Of a DNA stretch of 64,000 nt, positions 1 through 10,800 are shown one piece after another (the stretch's first letter is position 1; every line of letters starts with the position of its first letter). The DNA comes from Ricordea florida (Eukaryota; Cnidaria; Anthozoa; Corallimorpharia; Ricordeidae): contig OX453276.1 of assembly GCA_949710005.1 (NCBI GenBank), positions 22,127,849 to 22,191,848 of the forward strand, written 5' to 3'. The notes beneath the pieces were generated by a model that saw nothing but the letters and a program-made list of their open reading frames with translations, had not been told where the DNA came from and did not search any database. A program made the translations under genes and the position numbers.

Positions 1-388
1 CCCCAGTATGATATAGCAATTTTTCATGCATACAAATGACTGCATTTATTATTAAGATGATCTAAACAACAATTATGAATATCTGCCTGTATGAAAAAGG
101 GGCAATTCAATTTGGATGAGGAAAAACTTTCTGAATCAGTAAGAATAACAAACAAAAGTTAAAGATGCTTTTTTTCTTTCAACTGATTGATTTAGAGCAC
201 CTCGTGGGGCTGGACCCCAATAATTGGAGTATTATCTGTTAGTTTTTGATCAGTTTTATTTACGATGGCAGTAGACTCCCAAAAACTTGAACACCTTCAA
301 CCCGCCTTGCCTTTGAATGCGGGCCATGCAATGTACCTTGCACAAGAACATGTATTCTACATGTTTGTTCCATCCGATCCTGCGATGA

Positions 389-427
389 TGATAATAATAA
401 TAATAATAATGATGATGATGATGATGG
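389..427. repeat. (ATA/ATG)n microsatellite
   Basis: Runs of ATA then ATG triplets. A short apparent ORF across it, rich in Ile and Met, is just the repeat translated. Confidence 0.85.
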
Positions 428-479
428 TAATAATGACCTTTATTTCAGTGTCAACTGTATCTAGCACTGACGTACTAAC

Positions 480-725
480 TGGGAACACTGTAAAGCACAA
501 ATCAAATCAAATCATATTTAATTAAATCAATAAAGTCAAATCAAATGTTGGTTTTCGTGGAGAGAAGAAAACCGCAGTACCCAGGGAAAAAACCTCTCAG
601 AGTGGAGTAGAAAACCAACAAATTCAGCCTACACATATAACGCTGCGGCCTGGAATCGTAACTGGTGCCACACTAGTGGAAGGCGAACGCTTGAGTCAAC
701 CCTGCTCCCCTTGCTCCCAACCTCT
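480..725 (-). repeat. Probable tRNA-derived SINE fragment, antisense
   Basis: Read on the minus strand, the segment begins near GGGGAGCAGGG and passes an A-box-like and a B-box-like stretch (around 655-700, GTTACGATTCC). It ends in an AT-rich tail of TTTGATTTGATT type at about 500-545. I recall this consensus (GAGAGGTTTTT, then TTGGTTTTCTACTC) as dispersed in cnidarian genomes. The boundaries are approximate and the family name is unknown to me. Confidence 0.45.
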
Positions 726-1072
726 GGCATAAATTATATGGTGAGTTATGAGGAAAAGTTAGGACAACTGGTTACAGAAAATCAACTTTGAACAACAGGG
801 AATGTCGGAATCCTGGTAGAACAGGGAGATCCTGGAACATGCAGAGATAAGAGACTGAAATAATTATCAGGAGGAGGACAGTAAAACAAGAAGGGGGGGC
901 ACAATGTAAATTCACAGCCTTAGGGAGGGGGGAAAGTAAATTTCTGGGAAAGTGGGGGAAGGGAGGCAACTGAAAAACTGACATCAGATTCAAATACCAA
1001 AGATATTTCACTAAACGTTATACTCATTGCTTTCTGGACTAATTGTCATATTTGCTGGGAGATTTGGAGGGG
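726..1072. other. No gene seen
   Basis: About 350 bp of purine-rich, GGGG-containing DNA. The short antisense ORF here has no recognisable composition or splice context. Confidence 0.5.
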
Positions 1073-1078
1073 GGTCAG

Positions 1079-1660
1079 CAGTGCTCGAAATTAGAAAAAA
1101 ACCCAGGTTGTCCTTATGGCAAATGCCGGACAACCTGGCCCTTGACTTTGGTTGCCCTGATAAGGACTTGGTTGCCCTTAACATGTTCTATGATTTTTTC
1201 CTAGTTATAGGGTTTGACCAGAGAAATAATACTCCTATCAGAATGCCTCTGTTTTCATAGTTTTCGAAGTGCTGCGAATAAGAAATATTTGGAGGAGGTA
1301 TGGGTTTGAAGAGAATACGACAAGCTTATTTCGTGGCTTATTGAATCGAACGAACTGCGTTCAATTAACGGTTACAACCTTCCATTTCCTTTGTTTTACA
1401 AATTGTCATGGATCCTCATCTATTTATCAGTATCAGGAGATAAACCTCGCATTTAGAGCAGCTGTTTTCGTGTCTCAAGTTTATAGCTTCTGTTCTTTAT
1501 TCTGTTAAGCATCACAGTAATGTAAGTACTTCAATTTTTTCCTAGGTTGTCCGACGAATTCTTCTCGGGCAACTAGCCCTTTATTTTTCCTAAAAAATGG
1601 TTGCCCGAATGAAGTTTTAGTTGTCTCGGGCAACCGGGCAACCGCTAATTTCGAGCACTG
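1079..1660. mobile_element. Non-autonomous TIR element, copy 1 (582 bp)
   Basis: It begins CAGTGCTCGAAATTAG and ends CTAATTTCGAGCACTG, a perfect 16-bp inverted terminal repeat. It is flanked by GGTCAG at 1073-1078 and 1661-1666, a 6-bp direct repeat that I read as the target duplication. The interior has further GTTGCCC/GGGCAAC hairpins and no credible ORF. A second, very similar copy lies at 44,065-44,644. The CAG...CTG ends resemble hAT-type termini, but hAT duplications are normally 8 bp, so the superfamily is left open. Confidence 0.85.
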
Positions 1661-1666
1661 GGTCAG

Positions 1667-2548
1667 AGCTAATTTGCCTTTGTTAAGAGGAGGGGTATTG
1701 TGTAATATTTCTCTTTGCAAGGCTCATTTCCCACCCCCCTTTTCCTGATAATTATTGCACAGTCCCCAAGGTAATACAAGATACCTGCACTTGAGCTAAT
1801 TAATTTGTTTTTCTGAGTTCTTGTTCTCCTGGTGAAAATTAGAATGTATTCAAGCGCTTTTTAAGGTAGCGCAAAATTCAGTGGGCAGGGGAATGGGGAA
1901 CTGGAACACCCCTATTTCTCAAACCCAACCCCCCTGCCACAGTCACTACCACCACCCCCTTGTCCGCCTAAGTTTGGAATGATCTAAATAACCTTTAATA
2001 CTACCCGCAGGTTACTGTGTAATCTTTGAGTATATCGTTCCTAAATTTGCTGTCATGTGATGGATTCTATCCGATTACCTGTGATTGTACCTACCAGCTG
2101 ATCTTACCAAGTCTAAAATACAACTAAAACTTAAGTCCAAAAAGCCGTACTGTGAATTTTTAGAGGAATTGATCAAACAGTATTAGCCAAACCCAACTAT
2201 TTCCTTTTACAGTGCAACTACTAGAACCAAGGCCACCCTAATATATTTTCATATAAATTATGAATGTCTGTTTTTGATGCTGAACAACAGATTTATGGCA
2301 GCTTCTACTGACTAAGATGATTCTTTTTCAATCTTGATATGTTTTGTACAGTTACAGAGCAAATTATATACATGTACATTGTAAGTGAAAAATAAACCAT
2401 TTGTAGATATTTTATTGTTTAGATACTCGATTGTAAGGCAATATAGGACAACATGAAGTTCTCCTAAAATAGCTTAGACTGTTTAATCTATATTATTTTA
2501 TAAGGACCTAATATATGCGATTTCCACTAACATCTACATATGACTTAC
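1667..2548. other. No gene seen; intronic or intergenic
   Basis: About 880 bp of unremarkable AT-rich DNA. Later exons of the minus-strand gene that starts at 4,706 may lie here or beyond the window edge. No exon could be supported. Confidence 0.5.
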
Positions 2549-2675
2549 CTTACGAATTGACGAATTGTCAACTGATGGCTGAAATCTGAACATTTTCATT
2601 CCTGACGGAGTAAACAGTGATCTTTCATATTTCTCTTGCATCTCTCGTCGCAACTGATCCTGTTTCTTTCTACAC
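2549..2675 (-). CDS. Exon 2 of unrecognised host gene
   Basis: On the minus strand an acceptor (TTGTTGCAG) precedes 127 nt that stay open for 42 codons and end at AAG|GTAAGT. The peptide starts CRKKQDQLRREMQEKYERS and is charged and helical at first, then reads LFTPSGMKMFRFQPS. Its first nucleotide completes a codon begun by the exon at 4,684-4,706, which leaves two nucleotides over, so the phases fit. I do not recognise the protein. The (AC)n tract just upstream is intronic. Later exons are not identified. Confidence 0.6.
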
Positions 2676-4683
2676 CTGCAACAATCAATTGAGATTGGAT
2701 GAGCAGAACTATTGCCAAGACTATAGAGTAAACAGAGTTGCTGGATCTTGAAATGATCTTGTCCACATACACATACACACACACACACACACAAAACTGA
2801 ACACGTCTTCATCTTAAAGATTAATATGTAACAAAATTGGCTTGTTCCATCTAACTTTAAAAGGAAGCGCAGTTATTTGGGGGAACAATTTAATTTCAGT
2901 TGTTGTTGTTACAGTTTTTTAATATTAAAAGGACACTCAAGAGTGATATGGTTCAACCAATTCTATTCATTTTTTCTGAACAGGAAGGCCAGTTTTTAAA
3001 CAAGGCTATTAGCCAGTGAGCAGTCACTTTCTATGTGTTTCACATTATTTATCTGTGTAAGATTGGCCATGGAAAAGGGGAGAAGGAAACAAAGCATCCT
3101 GATCTTGCACTAACAACCGCCATTGATTAGCTTGAAATTTGACCAAAACAAATAAACCCCAAAGCTGCATCATGCAAACACCAGAGAATTAATTCAGTGC
3201 AGGCTTATTTTCTTCTGTCCCCTTATTTCACTCTTCTCCTTGCTTCAGCCTCACCATAGTGAATCATCTAATGGACTATAATAACTGATTTTACCAGCAA
3301 CATGAATTTTTCTTTTAAAAACTTCATAGCTCAATATCATCATTTAAAAGGGATAAAAAGGAAAGCAGGTAAAGTGCTGCTATCTGTAATACATGGAAGA
3401 ACTTCCTTACATGTAAGTTCATGCTACCCAAAATAAAGGGCCAATAAACAGATTGGAAATCATCACCCAAGCATTTCTACAGATTACATGAAAAACAGTA
3501 AAGAAACTACTGGAAGAAGTGTTTTTCATTTTGTCAAAAGTACCGGTAAGTTTCAAATATGAACCCTAATTCCTCTAAGTAGGAGTCTAATGATAACCTA
3601 TGAAACTCTGATTACTACTTTGGGCATTTTGCCAAAAAGCTATAGGGAATTATTGAAGAAGCAGTGCCATGGATTTTATCTACTTTAAAGTATTATTTGC
3701 TCTACATAAGGAAATTTGTTCCATCAAATCTGGCAATGAAGCTGGGTTTTATACTAATACTCCCTTCTCTTCCCTCTGAGTGGATGCCAGAAGCCTTGTC
3801 TGTCCTCCACGCTCAAAAATAAGCAAGCAGACAGGATAGTGTCAGCGTCTCACTTGCCTCGCCTGAGTCGCACAGCACAATAGCACAATAAGAACTTGTC
3901 AATTCCAGGGTAGTTTCCTCCCTTCGTACTACGCATTCCGAAGGAACCGATGCGGAGGAAACTTCCCGATACAGCTCGGTATAAAAGACCAAAAGTTTAT
4001 GGACAAAACTTGGTTTAGCTAGCACAATTTACTGAGACTGTAACGATTGGTGTCGGGTCGGTTTCTGACGTGATCCTACAGTCTTAAGAATCTATTTTCT
4101 CTAACACTTACAGTAAGCAATCAAGCCGAGTAGGCTTAAAATATCTTCAAACATATAGTGTAAATTGAGGATGCATTTACTATTGTCTTGGAATTCGACT
4201 GAATTCTCAGGTTACCGAGGACAAAGTGAATATGCGGTTGCTGAGCCACCGATTGATAGCTAGATGAAGGCTTTTTCACTGATTCAGAGGCAGTTAACCT
4301 AAATGATGCAGCGACTAAACCTTTACTTAAATCGTTAGTTTAATTCCATAGTATCTGATAACATTTGGTGCATAAAAGTGAAATATCGGCTTTGAAGTCA
4401 CTTTACACTGATAATTTTAGCAGAAATCAAGCTAAATTGGCGTCGATATTATCCACAGTGATTTCGCCGAGTTATATCACAGGAAAAGAAAATCAGATTC
4501 GACATATTAGGACGTCCTGGTAAAAGGGACTGAAACACGGCTCACAACAAATATTGGATACAAAACCAAACTCCCAAACATCTGCAAACATAGAAACACA
4601 TAGAACAGGGCTTCGCGAAGTTGATACGCTCATAGCTAAATAGATCCATGACTAGCCGGTGGTGTTTAAAGAAATTCACTTAC
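2676..4683 (-). other. Intron 1 of the unrecognised gene; no other gene seen
   Basis: A 2.0-kb gap between the two proposed exons. It holds an (AC)n microsatellite at 2,767-2,793 and no convincing coding sequence. The 70-codon antisense ORF near 3,813-4,025 has no splice context or familiar composition. Confidence 0.45.
2767..2793. repeat. (AC)n microsatellite
   Basis: Alternating ACACAC and CATACAC units beside the exon at 2,549-2,675. Antisense ORFs through it are Cys-Val repeats and not real. Confidence 0.85.
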
Positions 4684-4706
4684 CTAACGCTCACTGGTTC
4701 GGGCAT
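4684..4706 (-). CDS. First coding exon (MPEPVSV-) of unrecognised host gene
   Basis: The minus strand reads ATG CCC GAA CCA GTG AGC GTT AG|GTAAGT: seven codons plus two nucleotides before a consensus donor. The next candidate exon (2,549-2,675) begins with the one nucleotide needed to complete an Arg codon. The match of phase and donor makes this a plausible translation start. The LINE insertion begins within roughly 350 bp upstream. Evidence is splice grammar only. Confidence 0.5.
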
Positions 4707-5054
4707 CTTCAAGCTAGATTAAGATATGCAGTTTACTTTAAAAAGCAAATGTTACAGAACTCAGTAAAGTAAAGACGCAAAATGTTGGCCGTCTTGACAA
4801 CCGGTCCCTTCCAGGTTGTTTAGGTAGAATAAAACAATAGCTATTGTTTTGAATCAACAAGTAAACCAATAAGCAAGCAAGGTAGATTGTATTATCGAGA
4901 GCACGTGCTTGCTGCCAACATGAAATCAAATACATCATGAATGAAATCCGTGAATACCGGCACTTTGAGTGATGTAGTAATCAGAGATGAAGGTAATTTG
5001 GATCAAATTAGAATATTACATGGTGCCCTGGTCTGAGAAATACTATAAAACTAA

Positions 5055-7532
5055 TATTCATTCACTTGTAACCCTATTTACAGCGAACTTTCACTACAGA
5101 CTTATAAAGGAATTTCTATCAAGCTTTTAAGCAGCTCATGGGACCATGTGCTTGCGAAGCACTCATCTCGTCGATCCGGCGATGGGCTTCATGTCATCAG
5201 GCGGCATATTTCAAGGCATTATTTTCTATGTATATTTCTGCTTCTCATATCCAACGACGTACAGAGGAATCCAGGCCCAGTTTCTGGAAAGAATTCTCTT
5301 AATGTTTCATCATTTAATGCGAGGAGTATCGTAAACAAGCGCTTGGAATTACAAGCTCATGTCGCTCTTGTTAATCCTGACATTATTGCTGTAACTGAAA
5401 CATGGCTTCATAAAGATGTAAACGATGGCGAACTTCTTCCAAATTCCTACAATATTCTTCGCAAGGATCGTGAAAGTAGGGGTGGCGGAGTACTTTTAGC
5501 TGTTAAATCTAATATTTCGTGTTTTAGACGTCATGACCTGGAGGAAAATGATTGTGAGCTACTATGGGGACAGATATTATTGAACGATTCAAGCTCATGT
5601 TTTGTTGGAGTTTTTTACCGCCCTCCTTCAAGTGATATGAGTTATCTTGAAGAACTGGGCAAATCATTGGAAAAAGTGTCACTCGTATCAAATAATGTAA
5701 ACATCCTGCTTTTGGGGGATTTTAATTTTCCAGATATTGACTGGGAGTTAACCAGCCCTCTACAGCCCAACAGTTTATCGGATTATTTCTGCGATAATAT
5801 TTTGAACTTCTTTGGCCTTGTTCAGGTTATTAATTTACCTACACGTCAAGATGCTATTTTGGATTTGGTTATATCTAACCGGCCGGAGAATATTGTTGGC
5901 ATCAAGATCTGTGATGGTATTGGATCCTCGGATCACAATATCATAACTTTTGAACTTCGTTACAAGATCACTCGACCGCCTCAACCTTCAAAACATGTAT
6001 ACGACTACAAAAATGCAAATTGGGAAAATTTTCGTCTTGAATTGTCAAATGTCCCATGGGATACTATATTGAATGATGATAATACTAGCATAGATGATAT
6101 GTGGTACAATTGGAAGTCTGTTTTTTTCAAAGCTGTACATAATAATATTCCATCGAAGACCATAAAATCGAAACAGAATGTTCCATGGATTACGTCAGAA
6201 ATCCGCAAGCTACTCCATAAAAGAAAGCGCCTATGGAAAAAAGCTAAAGCCACTAATCTGGAAAGTGATTGGAAGAAATACAAAATGATGAGGAATAAAG
6301 TGAAATCTGAGCTGAACAAAAGTTATTACGAACATGTTCACACATTAATTAAATCGAAAAATCCGAAACGTTTTTGGTCTTTTATAAAGTCAAAAACAAG
6401 GAGCAAATCAATCCCCGTAACTATGAAATGGGACGACATCAATGCATCTTCAGCCAAAGAAAAAGCCGAGCTATTTAATAACTTTTTTGCATCAATTTTT
6501 TCTTCTCAACCTGATCCAAATATTGATGATACTCAATCACTCAATTTTCACACCGATGCCATTGCAGATCTTGAATGCTCTAGTTCTGATGTCGAGAATC
6601 TATTACTTGGACTTAACGTCAACAAAGCCACTGGTCCTGATGGTATAACGGCGGCACGATTGCTCCGTGAGGCAGCTCCTTCAATCTCTAGCTCATTTTC
6701 ACGCTTGTTAAACATCTCTCTGAACAGAGGACAATTGCCACGTGAGTGGAAGCGTGCTAATGTCACTCCAGTGTTTAAAAAAGGCGAAAAAGAACTTGTT
6801 ACTAATTATCGACCAATTTCTCTAACATCTTTGGTTGTGAAGATCCTGGAAAAGATTGTCTCAAGGCATATTCTATCCTATTTGGAAGATCGTATTCTTC
6901 TTAGTCCTCATCAATATGGATTTCGGGCTGGCCTTTCGTGTACATCCCAACTCATCCATCTATTCCACACTTGGGCGTTAGCACTAGACAAGGGAAAAAC
7001 AACTGACGTTATCTTCTTGGATTTCGAAAAAGCGTTCGATTCGGTTCCTCATCGTCATCTTATCACAAAGTTAAGGCAATATGGAATTCATGGTCAAATA
7101 CTTGGGTGGCTGAATGATTTCTTACAAGAGCGTTATCAACGTGTTGTTTTGGAGGGTGAAAGTTCGAATTGGACAAAGGTGTCTTCAGGAGTACCTCAGG
7201 GAAGTATTGTTGGACCAATGTTGTTTCTGTTGTATGTTAACGACATTCCTGAGAATTTGTCTTGTGCCAGCGAAATGTTCGCAGATGACACACTATTGTT
7301 CAACTCTGGTAAACCTTCTGATGTCTCTCGTCCACTTCAAGAGGGTGTATCACAAATCTCAAATTGGTGCAACAGATGGCTCTTGAAAGTGAATGCTACT
7401 AAATGTAAAAGTATGAGAATCACTAGATCTAAAACTTCAACACCATGCACTTATAATATCAACGCGTCTCCATTAGAACATGTAAATACACATAAACATC
7501 TTGGCGTCACCCTATCTTCAGACCTGTCTTGG
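5055..7532 (+). pseudogene. LINE ORF2, 5' part: 2A-like motif, APE endonuclease, reverse transcriptase (split by Maverick)
   Basis: This is the long ORF of a CR1/L2-like non-LTR retrotransposon. The frame is open from 5,055 but has no in-frame ATG before the conserved region. The nearest ATG (5,146) is in another frame, so the start codon is lost or frameshifted. Numbering codons from 5,148: a hydrophobic stretch (YFLCIFLLLIS) and DVQRNPGP at residues 37-44, a 2A-like ribosome-skipping motif with Gln for the usual Glu. The endonuclease follows (FNARSI, TETWL, GDFNFP, SDHN; about 53-265), then the reverse transcriptase (ATGPDGI, FLDFEKAFDSVPH, SGVPQGS, FADDTLLF near residue 711). The frame continues into the Maverick ITR and soon meets a stop at 7,542-7,544. 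The remainder is at 23,201-23,748. No stop or frameshift is seen outside the insertion. Confidence 0.9.
5256..5279 (+). other. 2A-like NPGP motif in LINE ORF
   Basis: Codons read D-V-Q-R-N-P-G-P. The D-V/I-E-x-N-P-G-P family makes ribosomes skip the Gly-Pro bond and is known from picornaviruses and from several APE-type LINEs, including sea urchin elements. Here Glu is Gln, so activity is uncertain. The hydrophobic run just upstream resembles LINE 2A sequences that double as signal peptides. Confidence 0.7.
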
Positions 7533-7533
7533 A
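7528..7533. repeat. Left target-site duplication of the Maverick (CTTGG/A)
   Basis: CTTGGA occurs here and again at 23,195-23,200. If the ITRs are taken as perfectly symmetric (ACTACTATA...TATAGTAGT) the duplication is 5 bp, CTTGG. If base 7,533 belongs to the target it is the 6 bp usual for Maverick/Polinton integrases. Removing one copy plus the element restores an open LINE frame. Confidence 0.85.
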
Positions 7534-7550
7534 CTACTATATAAGCGTGT

Positions 7551-7770
7551 TTATAAGTACGTTTTTAGGTTATTTTCAAATTTGACTGAAAAATCTCTGA
7601 CATTTTTAGGTTAAGGTTCATAAGTACGTTTTCAAATTTGACTGAAAAATCTCTGACATTTTTAGGTTAAGGTTCATAAGCACGTTTTCAAATTTGACTG
7701 AAAAATCTCTGACATTTTTAGGTTAAGGTTCATAAGTACGTTTTCAAATTTGACTGAAAAATATCTTCCT
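7551..7770. repeat. 56-bp tandem subrepeats in left ITR
   Basis: Two full units (7,617-7,672 and 7,673-7,728, starting TTCATAAG[TC]ACGTTTTC) lie between a variant unit upstream and a truncated unit downstream. The same array is mirrored in the right ITR. Such arrays could bind the terminal protein or integrase, or simply result from slippage; the function is unknown. Confidence 0.85.
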
Positions 7771-7857
7771 AAGAGTAAGTTTTGATCAATCATTTGTGAG
7801 ATATATAATTACGTTTTAGGTGAAGGGGGGAAAAAACTGATACTAAGCTTATGTGAA

Positions 7858-7871
7858 AAAATTGATTTAAA
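7858..7871 (+). promoter_or_regulatory. Putative early promoter AAAATTGATTTAAA of PolB
   Basis: Exact 14-mer inside the left ITR. Its TTTAAA starts 30 nt before the ATG at 7,896. The same word precedes all three minus-strand genes at 17.2-22.8 kb. AAAATTGA is the known early promoter word of mimivirus-type giant viruses. Confidence 0.6.
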
Positions 7872-7895
7872 AGAATGGGTAAGCATAATAAGAAA

Positions 7896-10800
7896 ATGGA
7901 TCAATTAAAAGGCTATGTATTAAAAGAAATTGTGAGGGAATTACGTATACGGGGGAGAAGTCGTATGCGAAGAGAGGATAGAGTAGTGGCATTACGTGAA
8001 ATGGGAATAAACACACAAGAGGATTTGGAAAATTATAGGCGGAGACTTAATGAAGATCAGCAAATACCGAGAACACCACCAGGTTCTCCTCCGCCAAGAA
8101 CTCCACCTGTTACACCACCCGGATCACCTCCGCCAAGAACTCCACCTGTTACACCACCTGGTTCTCCTCCACCAAGAAAAAGGAAACTAGCACCAACTTT
8201 TATAAAACCACAAACACCAAGAACTCTACCCGGTTCTACTCCGTCAAGAAAAAGAAAATTAGCATCACAAGTACCAATTCTTGATGAGCCGGTACCTAAA
8301 ATTAATGTTCCAATTCTCAAACCAAAGAATATTTTTAAGGTGTTAGATAAAGATAAGTTTGCCAAAAAGCTTGAAGAATTAGCAAATGAAAATATCATAA
8401 AATTTACTAATAAGAAAACTAAACCAAAAAAGGGGGTAACTATATCTGATAGTGTGAGAGATGAATTGAAGGAAAAAACTAAAAAGAAAAGAACAACAAC
8501 CCTCAAAATATTTTCAATAAATCCGCATGAAGATGATCCCCCAATTCAAAATAATCGGGAAAATATTATTAGAATTAGGAGGGATCTAAATAATGATTTG
8601 ACAGAAACAATTTATAATGAGTTGGAACCCAAAATAGAAATGGGGGCAAGAATTGTTTTCAGTTTTACAGCTTTGATCCAAAGAGGAAATGGAGAAATAG
8701 CTTACCACGCGCACACATTTAGAAGCGGAGGAACTTTTACCTCCCTTCCAGAAATAAAAAATTATATAGAGCAGTGCGAGGGAGAAAGATTGAGTTTAGA
8801 GGGTATCGCTTGGATGAGAGCATATTTACCCCCAGAAAAGAAAATTAATAAACCAGGTGTTAATGAGGGCGGAGTTGAGTTTAGAGAAGTACAAATAAAA
8901 GTTATTAATACCAGACAACCTTTAGTTGGGTGCGGAAGATTACCCGATGAATTACGAAAGAAAAGATGTATTTATTCCGTAGATGATAAAGATGATAATC
9001 TCTGTGTATGGCGGTGCTTGGCTATTCTTATGAATATCAATTCTGGTAAACAAAACCCTGAAAAACGAATAGAGAAACAAGCCCTAAATTTAGCTAGAAC
9101 TTTTTATGGCAACAAAAAATTAAAAGGAGAAGAAGTTAGATCGACAAAATTGGTTGATTTTGAGAAAATTTCAAAGGTTTTCTCCATAAACATCCGGGTT
9201 TATGAGCAGAAAGATATATCAAATTTTAAAGTTTGGAAACTGGTGTTTGGGAAAAATAATTTCAAAGATAATTTACCAACTTTAAATTTAGGTCTTTATA
9301 ATAATCATGGTTTTTTCATTAAGAATCTAGACCTTCTTGCCCAAAACTGGGTATGCCAAGGATGTAATCAAAAATTTACCAGGCACGAAGATTTAAAAAG
9401 GCATTTTACCAACGAAACATGCACAGGAGGAAAAACAAAAATATTTTGCACAGGAGAAAAGATAAAACACATCATGAATGAATCTGAAAAAGTTTTTTAC
9501 GGGGGTAAAATCAATTTTAGTTATAAAGCGTGTCGGTGGATAGAAAACCAATCTAAAATTATGGGAAAACATATTCATCATGGGCTTTGTGGTCACGGGG
9601 GCGAAAGGTGTTATAGGGATGAAGAGGGGAATGAGATTTTATTTGATGGATACGAACCCGAGACAAATACCGTTTTTGAGTTTTATGGATGTAAATGGCA
9701 TGGGTGTCCGTGTTCATCAACCGACAAAATAAAATATAATGAAACTATTGAAAGAGAGAATATGATAAAAAGCTTGGGTTATAATGTAGTATCGGTTTGG
9801 GAGTGTGAAAATCCTGAATTACCCAATATCTGGTTCAAAAAGAAATTTAATCCATATCCTTATTTTATTGATTACGATTTTGAGGGATTATTACAAAAAG
9901 AAGATAAACAGATTACCGATGATTTAATTTTTACCCATACCCATATTCCAGTTAGTGTCGCAATAATCGATAATTTAACAAAAAAACCCGTTTTTCTTTG
10001 CAACCAAAATCCTGATGAGCTTATAAAAGAATTCGTTGAAAAATTGGAGGAAATAAGAAAAATTATAGTAGAAAAGGTTAGAGAAGAATACCCGCTACCT
10101 GATCAAGATTCCTTGCAAAAAAATGTCTTGCAAAAATATGAAGAATGGTGCAATCAAGTACCTGTTTTGGGGTTTAATAGTGGAAAATACGATATCAATT
10201 TGATTAAAAGACATTTTATAAAACACATGACCGATAAAACTAAGGATATTTTTATTGCAAAGAAACAGAATAGGTATATGTTTTTATCAACACCGCATTT
10301 CAAATTCTTGGATATAATGTCCTACCTTGCGCCTGGAGTTTCTTTTGATAAGTGGTGCAAAGCAAACAACTGTGAAGCCAAAAAACTTGTACTTCCTTAT
10401 GAAAAATTGGACGGTTATGATAAGCTTTCCTTAGTTGGACCTGTGAAACATGAAGATTTTTACTCTTCCTTGAAAAAGAAAAACATTTCCAAAGAAGAAT
10501 ATGAAGAATATTTACTCGAATTCGAAAAGAGGGGTTGCGTTACAATGCTGGACTGGTTGAAAGAGTATAATTTGAATGATGTTATTCCCTTTCTGGAAGC
10601 CCTTGAAAAAACAAGGCGATTATATTATCCGGATGAAATTGATATATTAAAAGATGCCGTTTCCATCCCAGGCGTATCAATGAGGGCTGTTCTAAATAAA
10701 TACCAAAAAATGAAGAAGAAAGGTGATCCTGAATTGTACGCTCCAGGACAATACTGTATTCATAGATGCAATAAAATTTGTAAAAACGAGTTTTGCAAAA

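Larger units (their letters stand above)
7533..7873 (+). repeat. Left ITR of the Maverick (341 bp)
   Basis: It starts ACTACTATATAAGCGTG and matches the reverse complement of 22,853-23,194. The differences I can see are one T/C in the innermost subrepeat (GTACG versus GCACG) and the length of a G/A homopolymer near 7,826-7,837. The inner end includes the AAAATTGATTTAAA promoter word, so both ends of the element carry the same promoter. Confidence 0.95.

Noticed and set aside
2534..2812. 92- and 64-codon antisense ORFs through the (AC)n tract as whole genes
   Set aside because: The Cys-Val repeat is microsatellite; only the 2,549-2,675 part has splice signals and is kept as an exon.
5146..5334. 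62-codon ORF starting at the only nearby ATG of the LINE
   Set aside because: It runs out of frame with the 2A-like and endonuclease sequence, so it is not a separate gene; it is kept only as a hint of a lost start.
7551..7770. Direct-repeat array resembling a CRISPR array
   Set aside because: Units abut with no unique spacers, are mirrored in the right ITR, and the genome is eukaryotic.
8057..8506. 149-codon antisense ORF, Gly/Val-rich
   Set aside because: It is the reverse reading of the Pro-rich repeat and adjoining part of polB; there is no promoter word and no plausible composition.
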